NCBI RefSeq assembly: GCF_009765355.1 | Contig: NZ_VTHK01000013.1 | Coordinates: 154,370 to 218,369, forward strand | DNA from: Amycolatopsis anabasis | GTDB lineage: Bacteria > Actinomycetota > Actinomycetes > Mycobacteriales > Pseudonocardiaceae | Direction of reading: 5' to 3' | Length of the DNA stretch: 64,000 nucleotides | Shown here: piece by piece, positions 42,337-50,969 of the stretch | Position numbering within the stretch: position 1 is the first letter of the stretch | Layout: each line of letters starts with the position of its first letter | Notes under the pieces: generated by a model | Databases searched by the model: none | What the model was told of the DNA's origin: nothing | The model's input: the letters and a program-made list of their open reading frames with translations, nothing else | Made by a program: the position numbers and the translations under genes

Positions 42337-43431
42337 TCAGCGACGGGCACGTTTCCATTCGGCGATCGCGGCGCAGGCGGTGTCCACGTCGCTGTCGGTG
42401 TTGAAGTAGTGGAACGAGAGCCGGGCGTCGGCGCCGCGGGCGAGGAAGATCCGGCGGGCGGCCAGCCAGCGGGACAGCCCCGCGGGGTCGGGATCCGGGA
42501 CCAGCACCTGCGGACCCGGGACGACCTCGGTCCCCGTCTCGTTGAGCCGTTCCGCGGCCCGTCGGGCCAGTCTGTCCACATGCGACTCCACCGCGGCGAG
42601 GTCGAGCTGTTCGACCAGGGACAGCCCCGCGTTGGCGGCGAGCACCACCGGCAACGGCGGCATGGTGACCTCGAACCGCCGGGCGTCGGGCGCGGTCAGC
42701 GGATCGAAGCCCGCCGGATCCGGTTCGCCGAAGCAGCCGGTGAGCTGCGGGGGCAGGTCGCCGAGCAAACCCCGCCGGACATACAGGAACGCGATGCCGG
42801 GCAGGCCGAGCAGGTACTTCATCGACCCGCTGACCAGGTAGTCGCAGTCCAGTTCGGTGACGTCGATGTCGAGCACCCCGGCGGCCTGGTACGCGTCGAC
42901 GAACACCCGGGCCCCGGCGGCGCGCGCCCGCGCGGTCACCTCGGCGACCGGCATCCGCTGGCCGCTGCGGTAGGACACCAGCGGCACCGAGACCAGCGCG
43001 GCCCGCTCGTCGACGGCGTCCGCGCACGCGGTCTCCTTGGCGTGGACCACCTCGGCGCCACGCGGCCGCTGGGCGGCCCAGACCTGCGCGACCGACGGGT
43101 ACTCCGCGTCGGTCGTGACCACGGCCGGCCGTTTCGCCCAGTCGGTGGTGGAGGCGATCTGGTACGCGGCCACGGTCGCGCCGGACACCACCGCCACCTC
43201 GTCGGAGCCGGCCCCGATCAAGGCGGCGAACCGCTGCCGGGCCTGTTCGACCTCGCGTGCCCACAGCTCCCACGGCATCGGATCGGCGTGCATCAGGTCC
43301 AGCATCCGGTGCATCGCCGCGTCCAGCGCCGTCGACCGCGGGCCCAGGCTGCAGCTGGCCAGGTGCACGGTGTCGGTCAGGACCGGAAAGTGCGCGCGGA
43401 ACCGCGCGGGCCGGAGCGTCACTTCTCGCAC
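42337..43431 (-). CDS. Class V aminotransferase-like PLP enzyme
   Basis: A 364-residue (from GTG 43431) fold-type I PLP enzyme. The Schiff-base lysine is in SGSMKYLLG, the acidic partner in VFVDAYQAAG. It resembles selenocysteine-lyase/isopenicillin-epimerase-like class V enzymes. An upstream ATG at 43548 would add 39 residues that look non-coding. Neither neighbour tells its substrate. Confidence 0.8.
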   Translation of the reverse strand: MREVTLRPARFRAHFPVLTDTVHLASCSLGPRSTALDAAMHRMLDLMHADPMPWELWAREVEQARQRFAALIGAGSDEVAVVSGATVAAYQIASTTDWAKRPAVVTTDAEYPSVAQVWAAQRPRGAEVVHAKETACADAVDERAALVSVPLVSYRSGQRMPVAEVTARARAAGARVFVDAYQAAGVLDIDVTELDCDYLVSGSMKYLLGLPGIAFLYVRRGLLGDLPPQLTGCFGEPDPAGFDPLTAPDARRFEVTMPPLPVVLAANAGLSLVEQLDLAAVESHVDRLARRAAERLNETGTEVVPGPQVLVPDPDPAGLSRWLAARRIFLARGADARLSFHYFNTDSDVDTACAAIAEWKRARR

Positions 43432-43655
43432 TTCCTCACCCGGCCACGTGTACGTTCGCGGTCCGCGTGGCGGTCGGCCGGGCAGGGTCACCGCCGGGCG
43501 CGGCCGGTTGTTCGGCATCGCCCCCGGAGTCTTCTGCGGGACCACCATGGCTTTCGCCTCTCATTTCCCATTCCCCCTCGGCCCGCGCCATCGCGGTCCG
43601 AATCTCGGTCGCGCTCGCGCGCGTGGTCGGACAAGGACACCCCCCAGGTGAACCT

Positions 43656-44402
43656 TCAGCGTTCGAGCGCGTAACCGGGCAGCATCCGGCCGCACAGCGA
43701 ACTGTTCGCCATGCCGATCCGGTCCCGCCCCTTGCGTTTGGCCTCCCGCAGCGCCGTGTCGGCGTCGAGGAGCAGGTCGTCGAGGTTGTCCCGGAGTTCG
43801 GCGTGGTAGGTGGCCAGGCCGATGGACGCCGTCTGGCCGCTGATCAGCACGGTCACCTCGCGTTCGATCCGGGAGCGGACCTTCATCGCGGCGAACCCCG
43901 CCCGGATCCGGCGCGCCACCTCGAGGGCGCCGGACGACGTGGCCGAGGGCAGCAGCACCAGGAACTCGTCCCCGCCGTACCGGCCCACCAGATCGGTGTC
44001 CCGGGTGGCCGCGCGCAGGACTTCGGCGGCCGAGCGCAGCACGGCGTCCCCGGCCGGATGCCCGAACTCGTCGTTGATCTGCTTGAACCCGTCGAGGTCG
44101 ACGATCAGCAGCGCGACCGGCAGGCCGCGCCGCAGCGCGCCGGCGAAGACCTCCGGCGCCTGATCGTCCCAGCCCCAGCGGTCCAGCACCCCGGTGAGCC
44201 GGTCGGTGGTCCGGTTGCCCAGCGGCTGGCCGCACGAAGCGCACCGCTCGTGCCGGCCGATCCGATGGAAGCCGCCGGAGTCGCCGTCGAGATCGTCGAC
44301 GGGCAGGATTTCGACCCGCACGCCGGCGTGGGCGTACGGGCGGTTCGGTTGCCGGGTTGCCGGCCGGACCCGGTCCTCGGTCCTGGTGGGCAGGATGGCC
44401 AT
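43656..44402 (-). CDS. GGDEF-domain diguanylate cyclase
   Basis: A 248-residue protein with N-terminal CASCGQPLG motif, a TTDRLTGVLDRWGWDD linker and a GGDEF domain: LDGFKQINDEFGHPAGD and RYGGDEFLVLLP, so the active site is intact and the product should be cyclic di-GMP. Paralogue of the gene at 30040, but with an ordinary GGDEF and about 50 extra N-terminal residues. It lies next to the start of the biosynthetic operon and could influence it, which is speculation. Confidence 0.88.
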   Translation of the reverse strand: MAILPTRTEDRVRPATRQPNRPYAHAGVRVEILPVDDLDGDSGGFHRIGRHERCASCGQPLGNRTTDRLTGVLDRWGWDDQAPEVFAGALRRGLPVALLIVDLDGFKQINDEFGHPAGDAVLRSAAEVLRAATRDTDLVGRYGGDEFLVLLPSATSSGALEVARRIRAGFAAMKVRSRIEREVTVLISGQTASIGLATYHAELRDNLDDLLLDADTALREAKRKGRDRIGMANSSLCGRMLPGYALER

Positions 44403-44582
44403 GCGAGTCTCCCCTGTTGTGTCGGAGCTACGAGGCGCCCAGGAGTAAGTGTGTGGGCACCGCCTGTCATGCGGCTTTCGCTGATATGACAGGCGGTGTT
44501 CGCGCAGCGTGTGGCCCAGATCGCACCTGCCCGCTTGCTACTCCACGTAACATGTATGTTCGTCGTCACTCATACGGAGGAT

Positions 44583-44609
44583 CCTCAGCCGCTGAGGTCC
44601 GCCTATCCT
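44583..44609 (+). promoter_or_regulatory. Palindrome and -10 before the cyclase gene
   Basis: CCTCAGC-C-GCTGAGG (44583-44597) is a perfect 7-1-7 palindrome followed by TATCCT (44604-44609), a plausible -10. The cyclase GTG at 44649 follows 39 nt later, preceded by agcaaggggg. No clear -35 is visible, suggesting activator dependence. Confidence 0.4.
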
Positions 44610-44648
44610 GTGCCCGGCTACACCTCTGCCGGGAGCAAGGGGGTCGGC

Positions 44649-45908
44649 GTGGTCCTGCGACCACGAGACGCAAGATCGGAGATACCCGAGGCAACCGCCC
44701 GAGAATTCAACTGTGGCATTTCATCCGGATATGTCACTCGGCGAGACAGCCGGAGTTGGACGCTTTCCGCGGAAAGGCGAGTCGGCTACGACGTCGTTCT
44801 CACCGACCGGATTCTGGATCCGGTCAATCCCGCGCTGGCCGGTGCGGCGGCCGCGGGGCGGTCGGGGGAAATCCGGCGATTCGTCGTGCTCGACGGAAAC
44901 GTGGATCGGTTGTACGGTGCCGCGATGCGCGCATACTTCGCGCACCACGGCATAGCGTGCGAATTCCTCCCCCTCGAAGTGTCCGAGCAGCGCAAGACGC
45001 TGGAATACGTGACGCGGATCGTCGACGCGCTCGACGAATTCGGGACCGAACGCCACGATCCGATCATCGCGGTCGGCGGCGGGGTGCTGCTGGACATCGC
45101 CGGCCTGGCCGCGAGCCTGTACCGCCGCGGGACACCCTATGTCAGAGTGCCGACCACCCTGATCGGACTGGTCGACGCCGGGATCGGCGCCAAGACCGGG
45201 GTGAACCACGGCGAGCACAAGAACCGGCTCGGCAGCTACCACCCGCCCGGTTCCGTGCTGCTCGACCGCGCCTTCCTGGGCACCCTGGACCGCCGGCAGC
45301 TGAGCAACGGCCTGGCCGAGGTCCTGAAGATGGCGATCGTCGCCGACCGGCGGCTCTTCGACCTGCTCGAGGCGCACGCCGATCTGCTCCTCGACGAGCG
45401 ACTGCGGGGCGTGACCGAGACCGGCGATCGGGTCGCCCGCGAAGTACTCGAACGAGCGATTTCCGGAATGCTCGAGGAACTGGCCGGAAATCTGTGGGAA
45501 ACCGATTTACAACGTCTGGTTGATTTCGGCCACTCGATCAGTCCCCTGATCGAAATGCGGGCGCTGCCGGAGCTTCTCCACGGCGAAGCGGTCGCCCTCG
45601 ACATGGCGCTGTTCGTCGAGGTCTCCTGTCACCGCGGCCTGGTCGGGGTGACCAATAGGGACCGCATGCTGCGGCTTATCCAAAAGCTCGGCCTGCCGAT
45701 CAGCCATCCGTTGCTCGAAGTGTCGGTGCTGCGCCGCGCACTCGCGGACACCACTCGGCACCGGGGTGGAATGCCTCGACTTCCGATGCCCCGCGAAATA
45801 GGCTCCGCTTGTTTTGTGAACGACATCTCCGAAGACGAACTGGTGGTCGCCGCCAAGGAACTACGAGAGCTGGAGGGTGACGATGGATGGTCGGCTGATC
45901 GTCGGTGA
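44649..45908 (+). CDS. Sedoheptulose 7-phosphate cyclase (2-epi-5-epi-valiolone synthase-like)
   Basis: About 419 residues from GTG 44649 (ATGs at 44553 and 44496 would extend it). A dehydroquinate-synthase-fold enzyme of the sugar phosphate cyclase family, with NAD and metal sites: GGGVLLDIAGLAASLYRRGT (about 143-162), PTTLIGLVDAGIGAKTGVN (about 168-186), HKNRLG (190-195), GLAEVLKMA (221-229) and HGEAV (311-315). The LIGLVDAGIGAKTGVN and HKNRLG words are those of valiolone-type cyclases, not of shikimate DHQS. It would turn sedoheptulose 7-phosphate into a C7 cyclitol. A rare TTA leucine codon is at 45507. The 5' third has atypical, more AT-rich codons. Confidence 0.87.
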   Translation: MVLRPRDARSEIPEATAREFNCGISSGYVTRRDSRSWTLSAERRVGYDVVLTDRILDPVNPALAGAAAAGRSGEIRRFVVLDGNVDRLYGAAMRAYFAHHGIACEFLPLEVSEQRKTLEYVTRIVDALDEFGTERHDPIIAVGGGVLLDIAGLAASLYRRGTPYVRVPTTLIGLVDAGIGAKTGVNHGEHKNRLGSYHPPGSVLLDRAFLGTLDRRQLSNGLAEVLKMAIVADRRLFDLLEAHADLLLDERLRGVTETGDRVAREVLERAISGMLEELAGNLWETDLQRLVDFGHSISPLIEMRALPELLHGEAVALDMALFVEVSCHRGLVGVTNRDRMLRLIQKLGLPISHPLLEVSVLRRALADTTRHRGGMPRLPMPREIGSACFVNDISEDELVVAAKELRELEGDDGWSADRR

Positions 45909-46275
45909 CACCGCGTCGGCCTCCGTCGTGCACGGCGTCCACGGCACGACCGGCGTTTCCGGCTGGAAGTGCTTCACCCGCCGGACCGGGCTCGCCGGGG
46001 ACTGGGAGGCGGTCGAATGGGCCAGCCTGCCGCCCGGCGGGCTGAGCGGCGAACACGTCCACACCCGAACCGAGGAGCTGTACTTCATCATTTCCGGTCA
46101 CGGCGAGATGCTGCTCGACGACCAGACGCACGACGTGCGCGCCGGGGACGTGATCCTCACCGGTCTCGGCACCAAGCACGGCCTGCGCAACATCGGCACC
46201 GGCGACCTGCACTGGCTGGTGATCGAGATCAACAGCCCGGCCACGGCCGCCGTCCTGCGCGGGGCGACCTCGTGA
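45883..46275 (+). CDS. Cupin-domain protein
   Basis: A 130-residue single-domain cupin. I choose ATG 45883, which has ggagg 6 nt before it; GTG 45877 is possible. Metal motif 1 is GEHVHTRTEELYFIISGHGEM (two His, one Glu) and motif 2 is GLGTKHGLRNIG. It overlaps the cyclase gene by 26 nt. Cupins in such pathways act as isomerases, dehydratases or dioxygenases on cyclitol or keto intermediates. First of four cupin-like genes in the operon. Confidence 0.85.
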   Translation: MDGRLIVGDTASASVVHGVHGTTGVSGWKCFTRRTGLAGDWEAVEWASLPPGGLSGEHVHTRTEELYFIISGHGEMLLDDQTHDVRAGDVILTGLGTKHGLRNIGTGDLHWLVIEINSPATAAVLRGATS

Positions 46276-46577
46276 ACGCCGCCATCCACCAGCTGCGCGA
46301 GCCCGGCGAGATCGATCCGACGACCCTGCTCACCGGCCCGCTGCGCAGCATCCGCCGGGTGCGGCTGGGCCCGGGCGAGGAGGAGACGCTCACCGCGGAC
46401 GGCGTCGAGTTCACCCTGTTCGTGCTGTCCGGCGGCGGAACCGGAAATCCGGGCACGGCCGGGATCGAACTGCGCCACGGTGTTTCGGTGACCGCACCGC
46501 TGCACTCCGAACTTCGGCTGGCCGCCGGGGACGCGGGCCTGGAGTACTTCCTCGCCGAGCTGACGGTCCGCCCATGA
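46272..46577 (+). CDS. Small cupin-like protein
   Basis: A 101-residue protein starting at GTG 46272 (GTGA overlap). It has beta-rich sequence (RRVRLGPGEEETLTADGVEFTLFVLSGGG) like one half of a cupin barrel but lacks the canonical HxH...E metal set. It may pair with the next small cupin-like protein, or be a non-metal cupin binding a polar intermediate. Confidence 0.65.
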   Translation: MNAAIHQLREPGEIDPTTLLTGPLRSIRRVRLGPGEEETLTADGVEFTLFVLSGGGTGNPGTAGIELRHGVSVTAPLHSELRLAAGDAGLEYFLAELTVRP

Positions 46578-46939
46578 TCGTCACGAGCATCGCGGACCCG
46601 TCCCGTTCGCAGACCGGCACGCGGACGCGGTGCCTGGCGCGCCGCGGCATGCTCTACAGCGAATGCGAGGCGTTCGACCACCTGCGCCTGCCACCGGGCG
46701 GCGAACTCGGGCCGCGCGGGCGCGAGGGAATCGAGTCCGCCTGGTTCGTGCTCGGCGGCGCCGGGACCGCACGCGGGGCCTCGAGCCGGGAACTGCGCCC
46801 CGGGGATCTGGTGCTCGCGCCGGCCGACGCCTCGGTCACGCTCGTAGCGGGCGACGAAGGGCTGGAACTGCTCTGGCTCGCGGTCCTGCCGGAGGCGGTG
46901 ACCCGCGCGCTCCCGGCCCGGAAACCGGCGGTCTCATGA
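46574..46939 (+). CDS. Small cupin-like protein
   Basis: A 121-residue protein, ATGA overlap with the previous gene. Pattern LRLPPGGELGPRGREGIESAWFVLGGAG and ELRPGDLVLAPADASVTL fits a cupin fold, again without the three-histidine metal site. It looks like a diverged copy of the preceding cupins. Probably a partner or binding protein in the pathway. Confidence 0.68.
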   Translation: MIVTSIADPSRSQTGTRTRCLARRGMLYSECEAFDHLRLPPGGELGPRGREGIESAWFVLGGAGTARGASSRELRPGDLVLAPADASVTLVAGDEGLELLWLAVLPEAVTRALPARKPAVS

Positions 46940-47970
46940 CTTCCGGGGATTGGCCGACCGGCGCCATGCGAGCGCTGGCCCTCGAGGGCCCCGGGCGAGT
47001 GGTCCAGACCAGTCTGCCGATCCCCGCCCCCGAACCCGGCACGGTCCTGGTCCGCCCGGCCCACGTCGGCCTGTGCGGCACCGATCTCGAACTGCTGCAC
47101 GGCACCGCCGCGTACCTGAACGACGGCCGATCCGGCTACCCGCACGTGTTCGGGCACGAGTGGTGGGGCCGGGTGGTCACCGCCGACGGCGGTTTCGCGC
47201 CCGGGGAAGCCGTGGTCGGCCACACCATGATCTCGTGCGGGCTCTGCCCGAACTGCCAGCGCGGCCGCCGGGCGGTGTGCCGGAACCTGATCGAGACCGG
47301 GCTGTACGGGCAGCAGGGCGCGGCGGCCGAGTTCATCCGCCTGCCCGCGCACGCGCTGACCCGGCTGCCCGCGGGCACCCGGGAACCGTGGGCCGTGCTC
47401 GTCGAACCGGCGGTCACCGTGGTGGAGTCGCTGGAGCGAACCGGCTGCGGGCCGTTCGACCGGGTCGCGGTGCTGGGCACCGGCACCATCGGCCTGCTCA
47501 CCGTCCAGCTCGCCCGCCACCGCGGCGCCGAGGTCGAGGCGATCGGCATCGATCCGGCCGGGCTGGAGCTGGCCACCAAGTTCGGCGCCACCGCCGCGTA
47601 CCGGCCCGAGGACGCGCCCGAGCGGGCGTACTCGCTCGTGGTGGAGGCCTCCGGGGCGTCGGCCGCGTTCCTGCGCTCGCTGGACCTGGTGGAAACCGGC
47701 GGCCGGGTCGCGGTGGTCGGGGTCGCGGGCGAACCGGTGGGCGGACTGGTCCCGGGAAACTTCGTGCTCGGCGGCTTCGACGTCTACGGTATCCGCCATG
47801 GTCTGGACCACTACGAACGGACGGTCGGCCTGTTCGCCTCCCGGGTGCTCGACGGCGCCGCCCTGGTCGCCGAGATCGTGCCCGCGGCCGACGCCGAGCA
47901 GGCGTTCAAACTCCTCGAACACGGTCGTTCCGGGCGGCCCAAGGTGATCCTCGAAATGGGTGGCGCATGA
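46936..47970 (+). CDS. Zinc-dependent alcohol dehydrogenase
   Basis: A 344-residue medium-chain dehydrogenase. Catalytic zinc: CGTD near residues 41-44 and GHEWWGRV; structural zinc: CGLCPNCQRGRRAVC, four cysteines; NAD motif GTGTIG. Zinc MDR enzymes oxidise cyclitol hydroxyls in other valiolone pathways (CetL-like). ATGA overlaps on both sides. It likely oxidises a ring hydroxyl of the C7 cyclitol. Confidence 0.88.
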   Translation: MTSGDWPTGAMRALALEGPGRVVQTSLPIPAPEPGTVLVRPAHVGLCGTDLELLHGTAAYLNDGRSGYPHVFGHEWWGRVVTADGGFAPGEAVVGHTMISCGLCPNCQRGRRAVCRNLIETGLYGQQGAAAEFIRLPAHALTRLPAGTREPWAVLVEPAVTVVESLERTGCGPFDRVAVLGTGTIGLLTVQLARHRGAEVEAIGIDPAGLELATKFGATAAYRPEDAPERAYSLVVEASGASAAFLRSLDLVETGGRVAVVGVAGEPVGGLVPGNFVLGGFDVYGIRHGLDHYERTVGLFASRVLDGAALVAEIVPAADAEQAFKLLEHGRSGRPKVILEMGGA

Positions 47971-48617
47971 TCCGGTTCTTCCCCGGCGCGGACCGGATCG
48001 GCGAACACCGCTGGCTGGTCGAGGGCGAGCTGGCGGCGGGCCGCCCCGCAGCGGCGCCGGGCGTGGAGTCCGCGGCCGTCGTGCTCGCCGGATCGCCGCG
48101 CTGGCGCGGGGAAACCCTGGGCCCCGGGGACGGCGTGTACTCCCCGGACGGCGGTGACCTGCCGGACGCGGCCGGGCTCCTGCTGATCCACGGCGATAAG
48201 CCGAACCACGACGCCGCGGCCGCCCGCTGGCGGTACACCCCGGCCGGGGCCGGAACGCTCGCCGGGCTCGGCGGGATCACCGACATGAACGTCCGCTGGC
48301 TGATCACCACCGAAACCGCGGGCAGCGCCGCGCTGGTGGTGGCCACGTCCACGTTCACCCCGGGCGGGCACCACGAACCGCACCGGCATCCGCACGCGGC
48401 CGAGTTCTTCCTGGTCGCCGAGGGCGGCGGCACGCACCTCGACCCGGACGGGGAAATCCGGATGGCCCCCGGCGATCTGGTGTACATCCCCGCCGGGCGC
48501 TGGCACGGTTACCGGACCGACCCGGGCGTCCGCACCCGCGCGATCTACGGCTACCTCGGCGCGGGCAGCCTCGCCGAGGCGGGTTACGAACTCCGGACGG
48601 AAGGGGTGACCGGGTGA
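47967..48617 (+). CDS. Bicupin-like protein with C-terminal metal-binding cupin
   Basis: A 216-residue protein. The C-terminal cupin has a full metal site: GGHHEPHRHPHAAEFFLVAEGGG and IPAGRWHGY. The N-terminal half looks like a second, degenerate barrel. A good candidate for a metal-dependent isomerase or dehydratase of the cyclitol or its oxidised ketone. ATGA overlap with the alcohol dehydrogenase. Confidence 0.78.
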   Translation: MIRFFPGADRIGEHRWLVEGELAAGRPAAAPGVESAAVVLAGSPRWRGETLGPGDGVYSPDGGDLPDAAGLLLIHGDKPNHDAAAARWRYTPAGAGTLAGLGGITDMNVRWLITTETAGSAALVVATSTFTPGGHHEPHRHPHAAEFFLVAEGGGTHLDPDGEIRMAPGDLVYIPAGRWHGYRTDPGVRTRAIYGYLGAGSLAEAGYELRTEGVTG

Positions 48618-49393
48618 AAGCGGCCCTGGTGACCGGTGCCAGTTCGGGCATCGGCGAAGCAACCGCGCTCCTGCTCGCGCGGCGCGGATTCGACCTGGGG
48701 CTGGGCTACCGCTCGGACGCCGACGGCGCGAAACGGGTGGCGGCCGAGGTCGAAGCCGCCGGGCGGCGGGCCGTGCTGTTCCGGCTCGACCACGCCGATC
48801 CGGCCGCGGCCGCGGCCGCGGTGGACGAGGCCGCCGAGAACCTGGGCGGGGTGGACGCGTTCGTGAACAACGCGGGCATCAACCACCGCGCGGAATTCCT
48901 GGACGAAACCCTCGACGACTGGCGGCGCATGCTGGACGTGGACCTGACCGGCCCGTTCGCCTGCGCGCAGGCCGCCGCGCGGCGCATGGTCGCCCGGGGC
49001 CGCGGCGGGCGGATCGTCAACGTCAGCTCGGTGCACGACGAGATCCCGATCTGGGGCGGCTCCGCGTATTGCGCCGCCAAGGGCGGGTTCACCATGCTCA
49101 CCAAGGTGATGGCCCTGGAACTCGCGCGGCACGGGATCACCGTGAACGCGGTGAGCCCGGGCGAGACGGCGACCCCGATGAACGGCGTGCCGGTCGGCAC
49201 CGACGCGGGCGACCTGCCCCGGCCGTCGATCCCGGTCGGGCGGCCCGCCCGGGCCCGGGAGGTCGCGGCGCTGATCGCCTACCTGCTCGAACCGGACGCG
49301 GCCTACCTCACCGGCCAGTCGCTGACCATCGACGGCGGCCTGATGCTGATGGGCGCCATCCCCAACCAGAAGGACGGAGGCGGTTTGCAATGA
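48614..49393 (+). CDS. SDR family oxidoreductase
   Basis: A 259-residue classical SDR: GASSGIG at residues 8-14, NNAG near 89-92, VSSVHDE with catalytic serine, and YCAAK with Tyr/Lys near 156-160. GTG start in a GTGA overlap. Likely oxidises or reduces a ring position of the cyclitol alongside the zinc dehydrogenase. Confidence 0.87.
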   Translation: MKAALVTGASSGIGEATALLLARRGFDLGLGYRSDADGAKRVAAEVEAAGRRAVLFRLDHADPAAAAAAVDEAAENLGGVDAFVNNAGINHRAEFLDETLDDWRRMLDVDLTGPFACAQAAARRMVARGRGGRIVNVSSVHDEIPIWGGSAYCAAKGGFTMLTKVMALELARHGITVNAVSPGETATPMNGVPVGTDAGDLPRPSIPVGRPARAREVAALIAYLLEPDAAYLTGQSLTIDGGLMLMGAIPNQKDGGGLQ

Positions 49394-49932
49394 CCGGCAT
49401 TCCCGGGGCCCGGGCGGTGCACCACGTCGCCTACACCGTCCCGGACCTCGACCAGGCGGTCGAGTTCTTCGTGAACGTGCTCGGCGGGGAACTGGTGTAC
49501 CGGCTGGGGCCGGTCGAGGACCCCGGCGGCGACTGGATGACCCGCAAACTCGGGGTCGCGGCCGACGCCTCCGCGCACATCGCGATGGTGCGCCTGGGCC
49601 CGGTGACGAACGTGGAGCTGTTCGAGTACGCCGCGCCGGACCAGAACCGGTCGTTGCCGCGCAACAGCGACTGGGGCGGGCACCACCTCGCGATTCACGT
49701 CGACGACGTGGACAAGGCCGTCGAGTACCTGCGCGAACAGCCCGGCGTGACCGTCCTCGACGAGCCGGAGACCATTGTGGACGGTCCGATCGCGGGCGAC
49801 CGGTGGGTCTACTTCACCACGCCGTGGGGGATGAGCATGGAACTGATCAACCTGCCGCTCGGCGTGCCGTACGAGCGCGAGACCGCCGCGCGGGTGTACA
49901 CCCCGGCCGGGCCGTGGCGGAACTCCGGATAG
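49390..49932 (+). CDS. VOC superfamily protein, candidate cyclitol epimerase
   Basis: A 180-residue vicinal-oxygen-chelate protein with two beta-alpha-beta-beta-beta modules: VHHVAYTVPDLDQAVEFF with ligand His, NVELFEYAAPD with Glu, GHHLAIHVDDVDKAV with His, and MSMELINLP with Glu: the four-ligand pattern of glyoxalase-type enzymes. In the cetoniacytone pathway a VOC enzyme (CetB) epimerises 2-epi-5-epi-valiolone, so an epimerase role next to this cyclase is a reasonable inference. A dioxygenase is the alternative. Confidence 0.8.
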   Translation: MTGIPGARAVHHVAYTVPDLDQAVEFFVNVLGGELVYRLGPVEDPGGDWMTRKLGVAADASAHIAMVRLGPVTNVELFEYAAPDQNRSLPRNSDWGGHHLAIHVDDVDKAVEYLREQPGVTVLDEPETIVDGPIAGDRWVYFTTPWGMSMELINLPLGVPYERETAARVYTPAGPWRNSG

Positions 49933-49940
49933 GCGACCCG

Positions 49941-50969
49941 ATGCGCAAGCAGATCGACGCTTTCATCCGGCTGGGACAGCCGAAGTTCCTGCTGGAAAGC
50001 TTCCTCACGGTCACCCTCGGCCTCACCGTGTCCGTCTACTCCGGACAGTCGTTCCAGTTCGGCGCGTGGCTGATGGCGCAGGCGGTCGTCAGCGGAACGC
50101 ACCTGATGACCCAGTACTGCAACGAGTACTTCGATCTGGAGGCGGACAGCGCGCACACCGGGCCGAACAGCTGGACCGGCGGCAGCCGGGTGCTGGTGTC
50201 CGGCGAGCTGAAACCGGTGGTGAGCCTGGCCGCGTCCTTCACCCTGCTGTTCGGGGTGCTGGCGCTCGTGGTCTTCCTGCCCTCGCCGGTCGAACGGCTG
50301 CTCGGCCTGGCCATGGTCACGCTCGCCTGGTTCTACACCGCGCCGCCGATCCGGTTGAACTACCACGCGCTGGGCGAGATCACGACGTCCGGCGTGCTGA
50401 CCATCCTGTGCCCGCTGCTCGCGGTGTACGCGCAGATGAAGACCGTCCCGCCGGTGCTGTTCGCGCTGTCCGGCCCGCTGTTCCTGGTGATGGCGGCCCG
50501 GATGATGGTGATGAACTTCTGCGACCGGGACTCCGATCTGCTGGCCGGTAAGCACACGCTGCCCAACACCCTGGGCCCGCGCCGCGCGGCCTGGCTGTTC
50601 ACCGCCCTGCAGATCGCGGCCTACGGCCTGGTCGCCGGGGTGACCCTGGCGGGGATCCTGCCCCCGCCCGCCGGGATCGGCCTGCTGCTCACCGCGCCGC
50701 TCGCCTACCCGCTCTGCCGCCGCCTGCTGCGCGACCCACCGTCCGAAGAGGACCCGGCCGGCGCCGCGGCGGTCGCCCGGCTGGCCACCACGCACGCGGC
50801 GGCCACCGGGTTCACCGCGATCATCGGGATGCTGCTGGCCACGATCTGGTGGTCCGACGACGGCTGGAGCTCCTCGGTGCTGGTGTGCGTGGGCATCTTC
50901 GCCGTCTACGCGCTGCTGTTCACCGCGGTCCAGTTGAACGGCCAGAACCGGAACGCGGTGGTCTCGTGA
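49941..50969 (+). CDS. UbiA-family prenyltransferase
   Basis: A 342-residue integral-membrane prenyltransferase with about nine hydrophobic helices. The two Mg2+/diphosphate motifs are NEYFDLEAD (residues 61-69; NxxxD type) and DRDSDLLAGK (195-204; DxxxD). It moves a prenyl group from a diphosphate onto an aromatic, enolic or hydroxyl acceptor. No prenyl-diphosphate synthase is in the cluster, so the donor (farnesyl or geranylgeranyl) comes from primary metabolism. The next gene encodes a terpene cyclase, so its product should be a prenylated cyclitol or quinone. Confidence 0.9.
   Translation: MRKQIDAFIRLGQPKFLLESFLTVTLGLTVSVYSGQSFQFGAWLMAQAVVSGTHLMTQYCNEYFDLEADSAHTGPNSWTGGSRVLVSGELKPVVSLAASFTLLFGVLALVVFLPSPVERLLGLAMVTLAWFYTAPPIRLNYHALGEITTSGVLTILCPLLAVYAQMKTVPPVLFALSGPLFLVMAARMMVMNFCDRDSDLLAGKHTLPNTLGPRRAAWLFTALQIAAYGLVAGVTLAGILPPPAGIGLLLTAPLAYPLCRRLLRDPPSEEDPAGAAAVARLATTHAAATGFTAIIGMLLATIWWSDDGWSSSVLVCVGIFAVYALLFTAVQLNGQNRNAVVS

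Noticed and set aside
44649..45908. Calling the cyclase a 3-dehydroquinate synthase of the shikimate pathway
   Set aside because: The active-site words LIGLVDAGIGAKTGVN and HKNRLG and the C-terminal RHRGGMPRLPMPREIG follow the valiolone-synthase branch; no shikimate genes are adjacent.
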